Positions 42,921 to 52,022 of a stretch of 64,000 nucleotides of DNA are shown piece after piece; the first letter of the stretch is position 1, and every line of letters begins with the position of its first letter. The notes under the pieces are model-generated. The model was not told the origin of the DNA. It made no database searches and saw nothing but the letters and a program-made list of their open reading frames with translations. This stretch comes from Bryobacteraceae bacterium (GTDB lineage: Bacteria > Acidobacteriota > Terriglobia > Bryobacterales > Bryobacteraceae), in contig JAWKHH010000001.1 of NCBI GenBank assembly GCA_041394945.1, forward strand, positions 186,001 to 250,000, in the 5' to 3' direction. The translations under genes and the position numbers were made by a program.

Positions 42921-44141
42921 CTAAACGATCTCTTCGCGAGCCGCGTCCCAGTGCATGGTCCGCCGCTGCCGGTAGCTCTCCACCGCCATCCGGCACGCGA
43001 TCGACACCCGGAACCCGAGGTCGAACGGGCAGTTCGGCTGCGCCACCCCGCGCACCGCGTCCAGAAAGTTCTGCATGTGCCCGTTGCGTTCGCTCTTCGC
43101 CATGCCCACCTTCTCGCCTTCGTTCGGCAGGTTCACCTTCTGCGGCTCGTACCGAATCCCATTCCCGCGCAGGATCGTCCCGTCCGTGCCCAGCACGCTC
43201 TCGCTCGACCCCAGCTCGTTGTTCCCGAATCCCGACGCCCACGAGAAAAGCACATCGTCGGGAAGCTCCATCGCCACGTTCATCGTGTCCGGAACCTCGC
43301 GCCCGTCCTTCCACAGGTAGACGCCGCCCACCATCGTCACCGCTTTCGGAATCCCCAACTCCAGCGCCCGGAACCAGAACGCCACCTGGTGGCACATGTT
43401 CTCATACACGTTCCCGCCCGAATAATCCCAGAAAAACCGCCAGTTGATGTAACGGTTGGCGTCGAAATCATGCTGCGGCGCTTCGCCCAAAAACGACTTC
43501 CAGATGATGTTCTCCGGCGTCATATCGGGAAACACCGGCCGCGACCACTGCGGTTTCCCGTGCGGCGTGTTCCGGTACATGTGCGCCTCGATCGCCGTAA
43601 TCTTGCCGAGCTTCCCGGACTTCGCGAACGCCAGCGCGTCCGTCATCGGGCCCGACGAGCACGCCTGATGGCCCACCTGCACCGCGTGCTTGCCGCCGTC
43701 TTTCTGAAACGCCGCCCGCATCCGCTTGGCGTGATCCACGGTGAACGCCATCGTCTTCTCTTGATACACGTGCTTTCCCGCGTCGAGCGCCGCAACGAAA
43801 TGCTCGCAGTGGAGATGCTGCGGCGTGGCGATCAACACCGCGTCCACGTTCTTGTCTTCGAGCAGATAGCGGTGGTCGAGATACGTCTTCGCGTCCGGAG
43901 CCACCTGCTTGGCTTCCTCCAGCCGCCGCGTATAGATATCGGCGAACGCCACCATCTCCGTGTTCGGACAAGCCATCGCCTCGCGCACGATCTGCATGCC
44001 GCGCGCGCCCGGACCGATAATCCCGATCCGGATCCGCTCGTTGGCGCCCAGCACCGTCTGCGGCGCCGCCAGTGTCCCGGCCAGGCCCCCTGCCACTTTG
44101 CCGATAAAGTTGCGTCTGGAGTTCGGACTGCTGCTGTTCAT
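42921..44141 (-). CDS. Gfo/Idh/MocA-family oxidoreductase, Tat-exported
   Basis: 406 residues. Tat leader with SRRNFIGKVAGG and LAAPQTVLGA, then a Rossmann start IRIGIIGPGARG, DAVLIATPQHLHCEHFV and the catalytic-type EKTMAFTVDHAKRM (usual EKP is EKT here). Such Tat-exported Gfo/Idh/MocA proteins are abundant in acidobacteria and planctomycetes and act on sugars or cyclitols; the NAD-type cofactor is loaded before export. Upstream gene of the operon that runs to 38679. Substrate unknown. Confidence 0.9.
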   Translation of the reverse strand: MNSSSPNSRRNFIGKVAGGLAGTLAAPQTVLGANERIRIGIIGPGARGMQIVREAMACPNTEMVAFADIYTRRLEEAKQVAPDAKTYLDHRYLLEDKNVDAVLIATPQHLHCEHFVAALDAGKHVYQEKTMAFTVDHAKRMRAAFQKDGGKHAVQVGHQACSSGPMTDALAFAKSGKLGKITAIEAHMYRNTPHGKPQWSRPVFPDMTPENIIWKSFLGEAPQHDFDANRYINWRFFWDYSGGNVYENMCHQVAFWFRALELGIPKAVTMVGGVYLWKDGREVPDTMNVAMELPDDVLFSWASGFGNNELGSSESVLGTDGTILRGNGIRYEPQKVNLPNEGEKVGMAKSERNGHMQNFLDAVRGVAQPNCPFDLGFRVSIACRMAVESYRQRRTMHWDAAREEIV

Positions 44142-44167
44142 TTTGAGTTCCTTCAGTGTATCAACGC

Positions 44168-44173
44168 TACAAT
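44168..44173 (+). promoter_or_regulatory. TACAAT, candidate -10 of the acetyltransferase gene
   Basis: GCTACAAT ending 12 nt before ATG 44186, inside the 44-bp divergent gap to the Tat oxidoreductase. TTGAGT stands 19 bp upstream, a long spacer. Confidence 0.4.
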
Positions 44174-44185
44174 ACGTGTTTTCCC

Positions 44186-44656
44186 ATGCCGCCGCCTGTC
44201 CGCCCCGCGACGCCCGCCGACGCCCCTGCGATCGCCCGCTTCAACGCCGCCATGGCGCTCGAAACCGAAGGGCTCCATCTCGACCCCGCCCGCCTCCTCG
44301 CCGGAGTCACCCGGCTTCTCACTGACGCTTCCAAGGGCTTCTACATCGTCGCCGAAATCGAAGGCGTCCTCGCCGGCCAGTTGATGATCACCTACGAATG
44401 GAGCGACTGGCGCAACGCCGACTTCTGGTGGATCCAAAGCGTCTACGTCGACCCCGCCCACCGCCGTGCCGGCGTCTTCACCGTCCTCTACAACGAAATC
44501 CTCCGCCGCGCCCGCCAATCCAACGCCTGCGGCCTCCGCCTCTATGTCGAGCACGCCAACACGCGCGCCCAGCAGACCTACGAAAAGCTCGGTATGTCCC
44601 CGGCCCCCTACCGCGCCTACGAAATCGACTTCGTCATCGACCGCAAGCACGACTAG
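44186..44656 (+). CDS. GNAT-family N-acetyltransferase
   Basis: 156 residues. N-terminal VRPATPADAPAIARFN, then FWWIQSVYVDPAHRRAGVFTVLY with the acetyl-CoA loop (usually R/Q-x-x-G-x-G/A; here RRAGVF) and GLRLYVEHANTRAQQTYEKLGM, the usual last part. Transfers acetyl from acetyl-CoA to an amine; acceptor unknown. ATG at 44186 chosen because it places the first strand correctly. Remnants of a toxin-antitoxin-like pair follow on the other strand. Confidence 0.86.
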   Translation: MPPPVRPATPADAPAIARFNAAMALETEGLHLDPARLLAGVTRLLTDASKGFYIVAEIEGVLAGQLMITYEWSDWRNADFWWIQSVYVDPAHRRAGVFTVLYNEILRRARQSNACGLRLYVEHANTRAQQTYEKLGMSPAPYRAYEIDFVIDRKHD

Positions 44657-44672
44657 GGCGTCCCCATCGCAT

Positions 44673-45021
44673 TCAGATTGGCACGAATCCAATCCGGCCC
44701 ACCCATTCCTCGGCATCCGTGGCCACCCAGACCAGCAGCAAGTCCTCACTTGCGGAACTGACGTCGAGTTCTGCGAAGCGACTCTCAGTCCGGGGCTCGG
44801 CGGCAACTCGCGACACCGCGCGAAGTGCCCCGTCATTGTCCTGCGGTCGTGGGAAACGAGAATGCGGCCCAACTCGGCGGCCATGCGCGGCGCCTCGGGA
44901 TCTGGCGCTCCGATGATGCCGCCTTCATGGGCGCTCAGGAAATCCACCGATGGCTTCCGCCGGCGAGGGCCCGCAACCACCTTGTGATTGCAGTCCGGTC
45001 TGCCAGGAAGCGCAGCCTAAT
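44673..45021 (-). pseudogene. Decayed DUF5615 PIN-like gene (at least two frameshifts)
   Basis: Three frames must be joined to read one protein: LRFLADRTAITRWLRAL (start region, about 45015-44950), then RRRKPSVDFLSAHEGGIIG...RILVSHDRRTMTGHF (about 44960-44780), then SEDLLLVWVATDAEEW up to TGA at 44673. Intact DUF5615 proteins start RFLADE/N with an acidic PIN-fold residue; here the acidic residue after LAD is also gone. They are toxin-like PIN relatives that follow a DUF433 gene. This copy cannot make the full protein. Confidence 0.75.
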
Positions 45022-45024
45022 GCG

Positions 45025-45232
45025 CTGGGTGAATGCGATCGTCGGCGTGACTCGGCGAGCTTGTCGTAGAGCGCCGGGTTCTCCCGGCGCGCCTGCTGAC
45101 GCATGGCTTCGAACTCCCGGTGGCCCTTGCTCAAGTATGGATCCACGGCAGCGCGATTCCCCAAATGCCACCGAGTCCAGAGAAACGCGAGTGTCCACCA
45201 CGAAGTGGCCCCCGTTGTGTCGCTCGATGCTC
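45025..45232 (-). pseudogene. Decayed DUF433 (antitoxin-like) gene
   Basis: One frame gives GGHFVVDTRVSLDSVA, the usual start of DUF433; another gives LGNRAAVDPYLSKGHREFEA and RQQARRENPALYDKLAESRR, its usual end. The roughly 30-residue helical middle between them is missing and the frame changes at the join, so an internal deletion is likely. It lies directly upstream of the broken DUF5615 gene, the normal order for this pair. Confidence 0.68.
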
Positions 45233-45306
45233 CTTTGCCTCGCCCATTCGGTTGACCGATTTCAGCATAGTCAACCGGAACAACAGTTCCCTGGCAGCCT
45301 TTCCCT

Positions 45307-45312
45307 TACAAT
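45307..45312 (+). promoter_or_regulatory. TACAAT, candidate -10 of the DUF3224 gene
   Basis: Ends 7 nt before ATG 45320, too close for a normal ribosome-site leader. Fits the leaderless-type series. Confidence 0.38.
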
Positions 45313-45319
45313 CAACACG

Positions 45320-45712
45320 ATGCCCCCCAAGCAAGCCACCGGCGAATTCGAAGTCAAACTCACACCCCTCCCCACCGACGCATCACCCGCCGTCGCCCGC
45401 ATGTCCATCGACAAGACCTTCCACGGCGGCCTCGCCGGATCGAGCAAGGGCGAAATGCTCGCGAGCCAAGGCGCCGTCAAAGGCTCTGCCGGCTACGTCG
45501 CCATGGAACGCGTCGCCGCCACTCTCGCCGGCCGCTCAGGCTCCTTCGTCCTCCAACACTCCGGCGCCATGGAGCGCGGCCAACCCACCGCGCACTCCGT
45601 CACCGTCGTCCCGGATTCCGGCGCCGGCCAACTCGAAGGCCTCGCCGGCACAATGGAAATCATCATCGAGGGAGGCAGGCACTCCTACCGCTTCGAGTAC
45701 ACGCTCCCCTGA
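45320..45712 (+). CDS. DUF3224 protein
   Basis: 130-residue soluble beta-barrel-type protein. Typical DUF3224 features: ATGEFEVKLTPLP at the start, ARMSIDKTFHGGLAGSSKGEM (split here as MSIDKTFHGGLAG and SSKGEML), GYVAMERVAATLAGRSGSFV and LQHSGAMERG, closing with GTMEIIIEGGRHSY. Family function is unknown; some members resemble allene-oxide-cyclase-like barrels. Its stop abuts the stop of the convergent gamma-glutamyltransferase with no gap. Confidence 0.88.
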   Translation: MPPKQATGEFEVKLTPLPTDASPAVARMSIDKTFHGGLAGSSKGEMLASQGAVKGSAGYVAMERVAATLAGRSGSFVLQHSGAMERGQPTAHSVTVVPDSGAGQLEGLAGTMEIIIEGGRHSYRFEYTLP

Positions 45713-47479
45713 TCACCAGGCCAGCGCGTAAGCATCCACCCGCGGATCCGCACCCGCGTTCAGCGTCCCCGCATCGTCCACCACAATCGCCGCGTTCATC
45801 CCGAGCGACCACGCCCCACCCATCTTCACCTTGTGCCCCATCCCATCGAGTTCCCGCTTCACCTTCCCAGGGATTCGCGACTCGAGCGTCACCTCGCCCC
45901 GGTACATCTTGTGCGGCCACGGCGACTGCGGAAAACTCCGCGTCGACCACCGCGGCGCTTCGATCGCCTGCTGCACATTCATCCCGAACTCAACGATGTT
46001 CAGAAACGTCTGCATCGTCCGCATGATCTGATCGTCCCCGCCCGGGCTGCCCATCACCATCGCCGGACGCCCGTCCTTCAACACCAGCGTCCCCTGCAGT
46101 GTGCTCCGCGGCCGCTTCCCCGGCGCCAGCGCATTCGGATGCCCCGGAACCAGCGAGTAGTAATCACCGCGGCAATTGAAGCTGAAACCCAACCCCTCCA
46201 TCACCACGTTCGTCCCGAAGCTGTTGTGCAAACTCGGCGTGAACGAAACCATGTTCCGCTTCGCGTCGACAACCGCAGCGTACGACGTGTCCCCCGTCTC
46301 CCGATCCTCGCCCTCGAACACCACGTCCCGCGGGTGCGCCGGACCCGCGTCCCCCTGCCGGAACTCGAGCGACGCCCGCGCCGGATCGATCAGCTTCCGC
46401 CGGGCATCGGTGTACCCGGCCGAAAGCAGCCGCTCGTACGGCGCTTTCGAAACGGTCTCATCGCCGATGAACTCCCGATCCGCGAACGCCAGCTTGACCG
46501 CCTCCACCGACGTGTGAATGTACCGCGCGCTGTTGTGCCCCATCGCCTTCAAATCGAACCCGGCCAGCAGATTCAACGTGAACAGCTCGGCCGGACCCTG
46601 GCTCGCCGACGGGTTCTTCACGATTGTCCATCCCCGGTACTCCGACGACACCGGAGTCTCCACCAGCGCCGTGTACGATGCAAAATCCTCGTACCGGAAC
46701 AACCCGCCGTTGGCTTCCGAAAACGCCGCCATCTCGCGCGCGATATCGCCTTTATAAAATCGGTCCCGCGCCGCCCGCAACGCAGCCCGCCGGCCTTCGC
46801 CCGCATGAGCCCGCTCAGCTTCCACCAGCCGCTCGAGCGTCCGCGCCAAATCCGGATTCCGGAAGATCTCGCCCGGCTTCCACACCTTCCCGCCGGGCGC
46901 ATAGACGCGCACGCTCGATGGATACTTCCGCAGCTTCTTTGACCCGTTGATCGCCCGCGCCAGCCGGTCGTTCAACGGGAACCCGTCGCGCGCCATCGCG
47001 ATCGCCGGCTGGAGCACTTCGCCGAATGTGAGCGTGCCCCACCGGTCGAGCATCGTGTACCACGCGTCCACCACTCCCGGCGCCGTCCCCGAAAGCAGAC
47101 CGTCGCTGTCGGGAAGCGTGCCCTTGTGATGCGTCTTGTACCACTCGATCGTCGCCAGCTTCGGCGCCGTGCCTTCCGCGTTCAGTGAATACGCCTTGCC
47201 TGAAGCAGCGTCGAACACCAGCAGTGTGGCATCCCCGCCGATCCCGTTGTTGTTCGCATCCACCAGCCCCAGCACCGCTTGCGCCGCCACCGCCGCGTCG
47301 AAGGCGTTACCGCCGCGCATCAAAATGGATGCCGCCACCTGCGTCCCCTCGGGCTTCATCGTCGACACGGCCCATTGCCGGCCTCGCACCACCGGCCGAG
47401 TCGTCGGCGCTGGCTTCTGCGGCGGCCGATTCTGGCCAAACAACACGACAGCCGTCAAGCCTACCCAGAGGAACCGCAT
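45713..47479 (-). CDS. ggt: Gamma-glutamyltransferase family protein (copy 1)
   Basis: 588 residues, exported by the signal peptide MRFLWVGLTAVVLFG. Ntn-hydrolase that cuts itself into two chains: the nucleophile Thr begins the small chain in GDTSYAAVVDAKRNMVSF (about residue 405), and SPGGDDQI is the glycine-rich oxyanion/gamma-glutamyl motif. NNNGIGGDATLLVF is the large-chain motif. Cleaves glutathione or other gamma-glutamyl amides in the periplasm. The large subunit diverges from E. coli Ggt, so cephalosporin-acylase-like activity cannot be excluded. Starts 16 bp after the aldo/keto reductase gene. Confidence 0.9.
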   Translation of the reverse strand: MRFLWVGLTAVVLFGQNRPPQKPAPTTRPVVRGRQWAVSTMKPEGTQVAASILMRGGNAFDAAVAAQAVLGLVDANNNGIGGDATLLVFDAASGKAYSLNAEGTAPKLATIEWYKTHHKGTLPDSDGLLSGTAPGVVDAWYTMLDRWGTLTFGEVLQPAIAMARDGFPLNDRLARAINGSKKLRKYPSSVRVYAPGGKVWKPGEIFRNPDLARTLERLVEAERAHAGEGRRAALRAARDRFYKGDIAREMAAFSEANGGLFRYEDFASYTALVETPVSSEYRGWTIVKNPSASQGPAELFTLNLLAGFDLKAMGHNSARYIHTSVEAVKLAFADREFIGDETVSKAPYERLLSAGYTDARRKLIDPARASLEFRQGDAGPAHPRDVVFEGEDRETGDTSYAAVVDAKRNMVSFTPSLHNSFGTNVVMEGLGFSFNCRGDYYSLVPGHPNALAPGKRPRSTLQGTLVLKDGRPAMVMGSPGGDDQIMRTMQTFLNIVEFGMNVQQAIEAPRWSTRSFPQSPWPHKMYRGEVTLESRIPGKVKRELDGMGHKVKMGGAWSLGMNAAIVVDDAGTLNAGADPRVDAYALAW

Positions 47480-47489
47480 AATGCTGGTC

Positions 47490-47495
47490 AGTATA
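47490..47495 (-). promoter_or_regulatory. TATACT, candidate -10 of gamma-glutamyltransferase copy 1
   Basis: Minus strand, ending 10 nt before ATG 47479 and touching the end of the upstream gene. Near-consensus hexamer without a clear -35; the second gamma-glutamyltransferase gene has the same hexamer in a similar place. Confidence 0.35.
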
Positions 47496-48287
47496 CTACC
47501 CGCCCGCTGCGTGTATCGCGTCCCCCACCCGCCGCATCCACGCCAGTTCCTCCTCATCCATCGGACCACGCTCCACCGCCGTCAACGCATGCGCCGTCTG
47601 CTCCTCGTTCGCCGTACCCGTCATGCACACCTGCACCGCCGCCTGCGACAGTGCGAACCGGTAACAGTCGGCGGCCTGCGGCGTCGGCTCACCCTTCGGA
47701 ACCCGCTTCTGGTCCAGCAGCCGCCGCCAACAAGTCGCCGTATACGTCACCACTCCTGCGCCGGCCGCCGCCAGATACGGAAACACCTCCGTCTCGCATC
47801 CGCGGTGGACAGCGTTGTAGCGTGCGTGGAACACCGCCGGCGGCCCCGCCGCCACCTGCTGAAACACCGGCCGGTGATGCGCCGACATGCCAATGTGCCG
47901 CACCTTCCCGGACTCCCGCAGCCGCTCGCAGGCCTCGAAGATCCGAGCCGGCGGGACCCGGTTCCACATCCCCAGCAGCAAAACATCCGCGTATTCGATA
48001 CCCAGTTTCCGCAGCGCCGCTTCCACACTGCGCTCCAGATACCACGCCACCGGCGTGTAGGATTGCACCACCGCCACCATCCGCTCCCGCCGGCCCCGCA
48101 GATTCCGCACCGCCTCGGCGAACGCTCCCGTCCTCCGGCTCCCGAAATATAGATAGTTCATCCCCCGCTCGAACGCCGCCTCCACTGCCTTCGCCGGAAT
48201 CCCGTACGAGGCCGAAAGCCCCACTGGACCCACCGTCAGGCGCGTGCGTCCGAGTTCGCGATCCGCGAATGCGGCCGGTCCGCTCAC
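47496..48287 (-). CDS. Aldo/keto-reductase-fold protein lacking the catalytic tetrad
   Basis: 263 residues that follow the AKR barrel closely (SVEAALRKLGIEYADVLLLG, RLRESGKVRHIGMSAHH, DEEELAWMRRVGDAI). The active-site residues are gone: the D-T-A-x-x-Y stretch reads YFGSRRTG, the Lys strand reads MVAVVQSYT, and the His position in ADVLLLGMWN is Gly. NADPH-dependent reduction is therefore doubtful. Start at 48287 divergent from the TonB receptor. Function unknown; could be a binding or regulatory relative. Confidence 0.78.
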   Translation of the reverse strand: MSGPAAFADRELGRTRLTVGPVGLSASYGIPAKAVEAAFERGMNYLYFGSRRTGAFAEAVRNLRGRRERMVAVVQSYTPVAWYLERSVEAALRKLGIEYADVLLLGMWNRVPPARIFEACERLRESGKVRHIGMSAHHRPVFQQVAAGPPAVFHARYNAVHRGCETEVFPYLAAAGAGVVTYTATCWRRLLDQKRVPKGEPTPQAADCYRFALSQAAVQVCMTGTANEEQTAHALTAVERGPMDEEELAWMRRVGDAIHAAGG

Positions 48288-48327
48288 CTACCCCAAGTCT
48301 ACGCCAGCGGGAATCGTCCGAAAACGC

Positions 48328-48355
48328 TTGATTGACGATTATTAATTGTGATACT
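48328..48355 (+). promoter_or_regulatory. Candidate promoter of the TonB receptor gene
   Basis: TTGATT, 16-bp spacer, GATACT, in an AT-rich stretch between divergent genes; a T-run follows. Leader to ATG 48422 is about 60 nt. Confidence 0.42.
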
Positions 48356-48421
48356 TTTTTTAATGTCTCGGCCGCGCCTCCCGCGACGGCACTTGTCTGG
48401 AGTCTTGAAAAGAGGTTAGCC

Positions 48422-51400
48422 ATGAAGCTTCTTCGTTCCCTGCCGGCAGCCGCGCTTGCCCTGCCCTTCCTTCTCCCGGCCCAGGAATTTCGCGCCACCA
48501 TCTCCGGCCGCGTAATGGACGCTTCCGGTTCCGCCGTTCCCGGAGCCAAGGTCCAGGCAGTCAACATCGCCAACAACGAAACGTCCTCCGCCGAAACCGA
48601 CGCCGGCGGAACCTACAGCATCCCCTTCCTCCGTCCCGGCGTCTACACGGTCACCGCCACCGCCAACGGCTTCAAGACCTTCAATCGCGAAAACGTCACC
48701 ATCCAGGTCGGCCAGATCGTCGGCATCGATATCCCGCTCGAAGTCGGCGCCCTCAGCGAGTCGGTCACCGTCACCGCCGAATCGGCCATCCTCGAAACGC
48801 AGACCGCTTCCCGCATCGCCGTCATCAACACCAAGCAGGTCTCCGAGCTTCCACTCAATTCTCGGAATCCCTTCATGCTCGGAGCCATGATGTCCGGCGT
48901 CACCTTCCGCGGCGCCGCCATCTGGCAGCGCCCGTTCGATAACGGCGCGATCGCCCAATGGTCGGTGAACGGCGGACGCCAGTCGAACAACGAATTCTTC
49001 CTCGACGGCGCGCCCAACAACGCCCAACTCGGCAACAACAACATCGCCTACGTCCCCATCGTCGACGCCGTCCAGGAGTTCAGCGTCCAGCAGAACAGCT
49101 ACGACGCTCAATACGGCAAGACCGGCGGCGGCGTCTTCAACGTCGTCCTCAAGAGCGGCACCAATCAGCACCACATCACCGGCTGGGAATTCATGCGCCG
49201 CAAGTTCCTCGACGCCAATACCTTCCAGAACAACGCCGTCGGCGCCGAACGCCCCGGCCATCGCCTCGATCAGTACGGCTTCCAACTCGACGGTCCGCTC
49301 ACCATCCCCGGCCTCTTCTCTAAGGATGGCCGCATCAAAGCGTTCTACCTCGGAAGCTACGAAGGCTACTACGAACTGTGGCCGCAATTTCTCCGCAACT
49401 CCTATCCGACCTCGGAAATGCGCACCGGCGACTTCAGCCGTCTCCAGACCGCCCAGGGCCAGCCCGTCGCCATCTACGACCCCATCGCCTCCAGCCAGGC
49501 CGCCAACGGCGACCCCATCCGCTCTCCCTTTCCCGGCAACCTGATCCCCGCCAGCCGCATCAGCCCCGTCGCCCAGGCCGTCACGCGCTTCATGCCCACG
49601 CCGAACGCCACCACCCCCGGCGTTCGCTACGCTACCCAGAACCTGCTCAACCCCGAGTACCCCGCCACGGACGACTTCTACAATCTCATCCTCAAATTCG
49701 ATTTCAACGTCGGCGACAACAACCGCCTCTTCTTCCGCCACGCCTCGAATGACCGTACCGAGGACCGCTGCACCAACGGCGTCTGCGAAGGCCCCGCCAT
49801 GAGCGGCCAGCAGCCCTTCCAGCGCATCAACGACGCCTACGTGCTCGATTGGGTCAGCACCCTCAGCCCCACTCTCGTCGCCAACATCCGCGCCTCCCAC
49901 AATCGCTTCATCGAAAAAGGATTCGGCCGCGGCAACGAGAACTTCGACCTCACCTCGCTCGGCCTCCCCACTTCGCTCATCTCCACCCTCCCGAGCCCCG
50001 TCTACTTCGGCCGCTGGGACTTCAACGGTTACTCCTCCCTCGGACGCAGCCAGTCGATCAACATCACCAACAGCTACAACATCGCCGCCAACGTCACCAA
50101 AATCTCCGGCGGCCACACGATGAAGTTCGGCGTCGACGTCCGCCGCAATCACTTCATCCAGCAGAACACCGGCAACATCCTGTTATTTACTGGCGAAACC
50201 CGCTGGACCCAGCGCATCTGGAACCAGGCCGAACCGAACGCCGGCGACGGCTTCGCGTCATTCCTCCTCGGCGGCGTCAACGGCTCCTCCAACTACCCGC
50301 TGTTCCCATTCTTCCGGCAATGGTATTTCTCCCCCTACTTCCAGGACGACTGGAAAGTCACCCGCCGCCTCACCCTCAACCTCGGCCTCCGCTGGGACCT
50401 CAACCTCGCTCCCGATGAAAAATACAACCGCATCAATCGCGGCTTCGATCCCGCCGCCTCCACCCCGCTCGCCAACGTCATCGCTGGACGCACCCTCACC
50501 GGCGGACTCCAATTCGCCGGCGTCGGCGGCAACCCTACCATCGTCGGCGACAAGGACCTCAACAACTGGCAGCCGCGCATCGGCGCCGCCTTCGCCCTCA
50601 CCGAGAGGTCCGTCCTTCGCGGCGGCTACGGGCTCTACTTCATGAACCCGAACAACAACTTCCTCGAAACCATCGGCTTCTCCACCAGCACCCCGCTCGT
50701 CAATACGCTCGATGGCGGCCGCACCCTGCAACCCAACCTGCTGTCCAACCCCTACCCACAGGGCATCGCTACCCCGGTCGGTTCCTCGGTCGGCCCGCTC
50801 ACCTTCGTCGGCCGCAACTTCAACTGGTACAACCCCCGCATGCGCACGCCCTACGTCCACCAGTTCTCCGTCGGAATCCAGCAGCAGATCACCAACACCT
50901 CCACCCTCGACATCTCCTACGTCGGCTCCCGCACCGTCGGCGCCAACACCGCCCGCGACTTCAACATTCCCTCGCTCGACTTCCGCCGCCAGTGCAATCT
51001 CCTCGAAGGCGGCGACCCCGGCTTCTGCAACGCGCAGGTCACCAACCCGTTCCGCGGCAACGAAGCATTCCTCGGCACCGGCCTCTACACCGCCGCCCGC
51101 ACCAGCCGCTTCCAACTCGCCCGCCCCTTCCCGCAGTTCACAGGCAATCTCCAGGAGCGCGGCCGCGGCGAATCGAACATCTGGTACAACTCCATGCAGG
51201 TCAACTACAACGTCCGCATGGGCCGCGACCTCACCTTGCTTGCCAACTACACGCTCAGCAAAATGGTGGAACGAGAAGGCTACAACGATCCCTACGCCGG
51301 CGTGATGCAGCAGGGGCTCTACTTCCTGGACCGGCCGCACTTCATCAAATTCAACACCGTCTACGAACTCCCCATCGGCCAGGGCCGCTCCCTCGCCTCC

Positions 51401-51976
51401 AACGCCACCGGATTCGTCAACAAACTCATTTCCGGATGGCAGTTCAGCACCTACACCCAAATCGGCTCCGGCGAGCCCACCAATCTCCCGAGCAACGTGT
51501 TCCTGCTCAAGGACCCCCGCACCGTCGGCGGCGATTGGACAGGCAACATCGATTGGAAAGCCCACCAGATCAAGGCCTACAATCCCTGCGTCCTCCGCCA
51601 GTTCAACGACGGCCGCGTCGTCCCCCAGCCCTTCTCCATCGCACGCGGCTGCGGTACGGATCCATCCACCTACGCTTGGCTCATGACCGCCGACTACGCC
51701 CCGCGGAACACGCCGTTCCGATCCGGCCAGATCCGCAAACAGACGCTCTTCAACATGGATATGTCGCTCTCCAAGATGACGCAAATCACCGAGCGCATCC
51801 GCATGCAGTTCCGCATCGAGGCTTTCAACGCGACGAACTACTACTTCTTCGGCCGCAACGAAAGCTTCAATACGAATCCGAACTCGCCGAACTTCGGAAC
51901 CATGTTCCCCAGCCAGGCGTCCACGCAGAACGGCTACCCGCGCCAGATCCAGTTGGGTATCAAGTTCTTCTATTGA
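48422..51976 (+). CDS. TonB-dependent receptor, Oar-like, with carboxypeptidase-regulatory-like domain
   Basis: 1184-residue outer-membrane protein. Signal peptide MKLLRSLPAAALALPFLLPA; then the CarboxypepD_reg-like beta-sandwich starting ISGRVMDASGSAVPGAKV (about residues 25-110); plug region with VPIVDAVQEFSVQQNSYDAQ and TGGGVFNVVLKSGTN; then a long beta-barrel ending in a C-terminal aromatic strand IQLGIKFFY. Hallmark paralogous family of Solibacter-type acidobacteria, thought to import oligomers or siderophores. ATG at 48422 is fixed by a GAGG site and the signal peptide. No SusD partner nearby. Confidence 0.95.
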   Translation: MKLLRSLPAAALALPFLLPAQEFRATISGRVMDASGSAVPGAKVQAVNIANNETSSAETDAGGTYSIPFLRPGVYTVTATANGFKTFNRENVTIQVGQIVGIDIPLEVGALSESVTVTAESAILETQTASRIAVINTKQVSELPLNSRNPFMLGAMMSGVTFRGAAIWQRPFDNGAIAQWSVNGGRQSNNEFFLDGAPNNAQLGNNNIAYVPIVDAVQEFSVQQNSYDAQYGKTGGGVFNVVLKSGTNQHHITGWEFMRRKFLDANTFQNNAVGAERPGHRLDQYGFQLDGPLTIPGLFSKDGRIKAFYLGSYEGYYELWPQFLRNSYPTSEMRTGDFSRLQTAQGQPVAIYDPIASSQAANGDPIRSPFPGNLIPASRISPVAQAVTRFMPTPNATTPGVRYATQNLLNPEYPATDDFYNLILKFDFNVGDNNRLFFRHASNDRTEDRCTNGVCEGPAMSGQQPFQRINDAYVLDWVSTLSPTLVANIRASHNRFIEKGFGRGNENFDLTSLGLPTSLISTLPSPVYFGRWDFNGYSSLGRSQSINITNSYNIAANVTKISGGHTMKFGVDVRRNHFIQQNTGNILLFTGETRWTQRIWNQAEPNAGDGFASFLLGGVNGSSNYPLFPFFRQWYFSPYFQDDWKVTRRLTLNLGLRWDLNLAPDEKYNRINRGFDPAASTPLANVIAGRTLTGGLQFAGVGGNPTIVGDKDLNNWQPRIGAAFALTERSVLRGGYGLYFMNPNNNFLETIGFSTSTPLVNTLDGGRTLQPNLLSNPYPQGIATPVGSSVGPLTFVGRNFNWYNPRMRTPYVHQFSVGIQQQITNTSTLDISYVGSRTVGANTARDFNIPSLDFRRQCNLLEGGDPGFCNAQVTNPFRGNEAFLGTGLYTAARTSRFQLARPFPQFTGNLQERGRGESNIWYNSMQVNYNVRMGRDLTLLANYTLSKMVEREGYNDPYAGVMQQGLYFLDRPHFIKFNTVYELPIGQGRSLASNATGFVNKLISGWQFSTYTQIGSGEPTNLPSNVFLLKDPRTVGGDWTGNIDWKAHQIKAYNPCVLRQFNDGRVVPQPFSIARGCGTDPSTYAWLMTADYAPRNTPFRSGQIRKQTLFNMDMSLSKMTQITERIRMQFRIEAFNATNYYFFGRNESFNTNPNSPNFGTMFPSQASTQNGYPRQIQLGIKFFY

Positions 51977-52004
51977 TCGCGCCGAAGCCAGCCAGGCGTT
52001 CTGC

Positions 52005-52010
52005 TATGCT
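52005..52010 (+). promoter_or_regulatory. TATGCT, candidate -10 upstream of a small secreted protein
   Basis: GCTATGCT ends 12 nt before GTG 52023. The hexamer position matches that of other leading genes in the window. Confidence 0.3.
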
Positions 52011-52022
52011 GACACCGTAGCC

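Noticed and set aside
50258..51784. Long minus-strand frame opposite the TonB receptor
   Set aside because: Acidic Gly/Val/Ala-rich antisense reading without motifs; the receptor is unambiguous.
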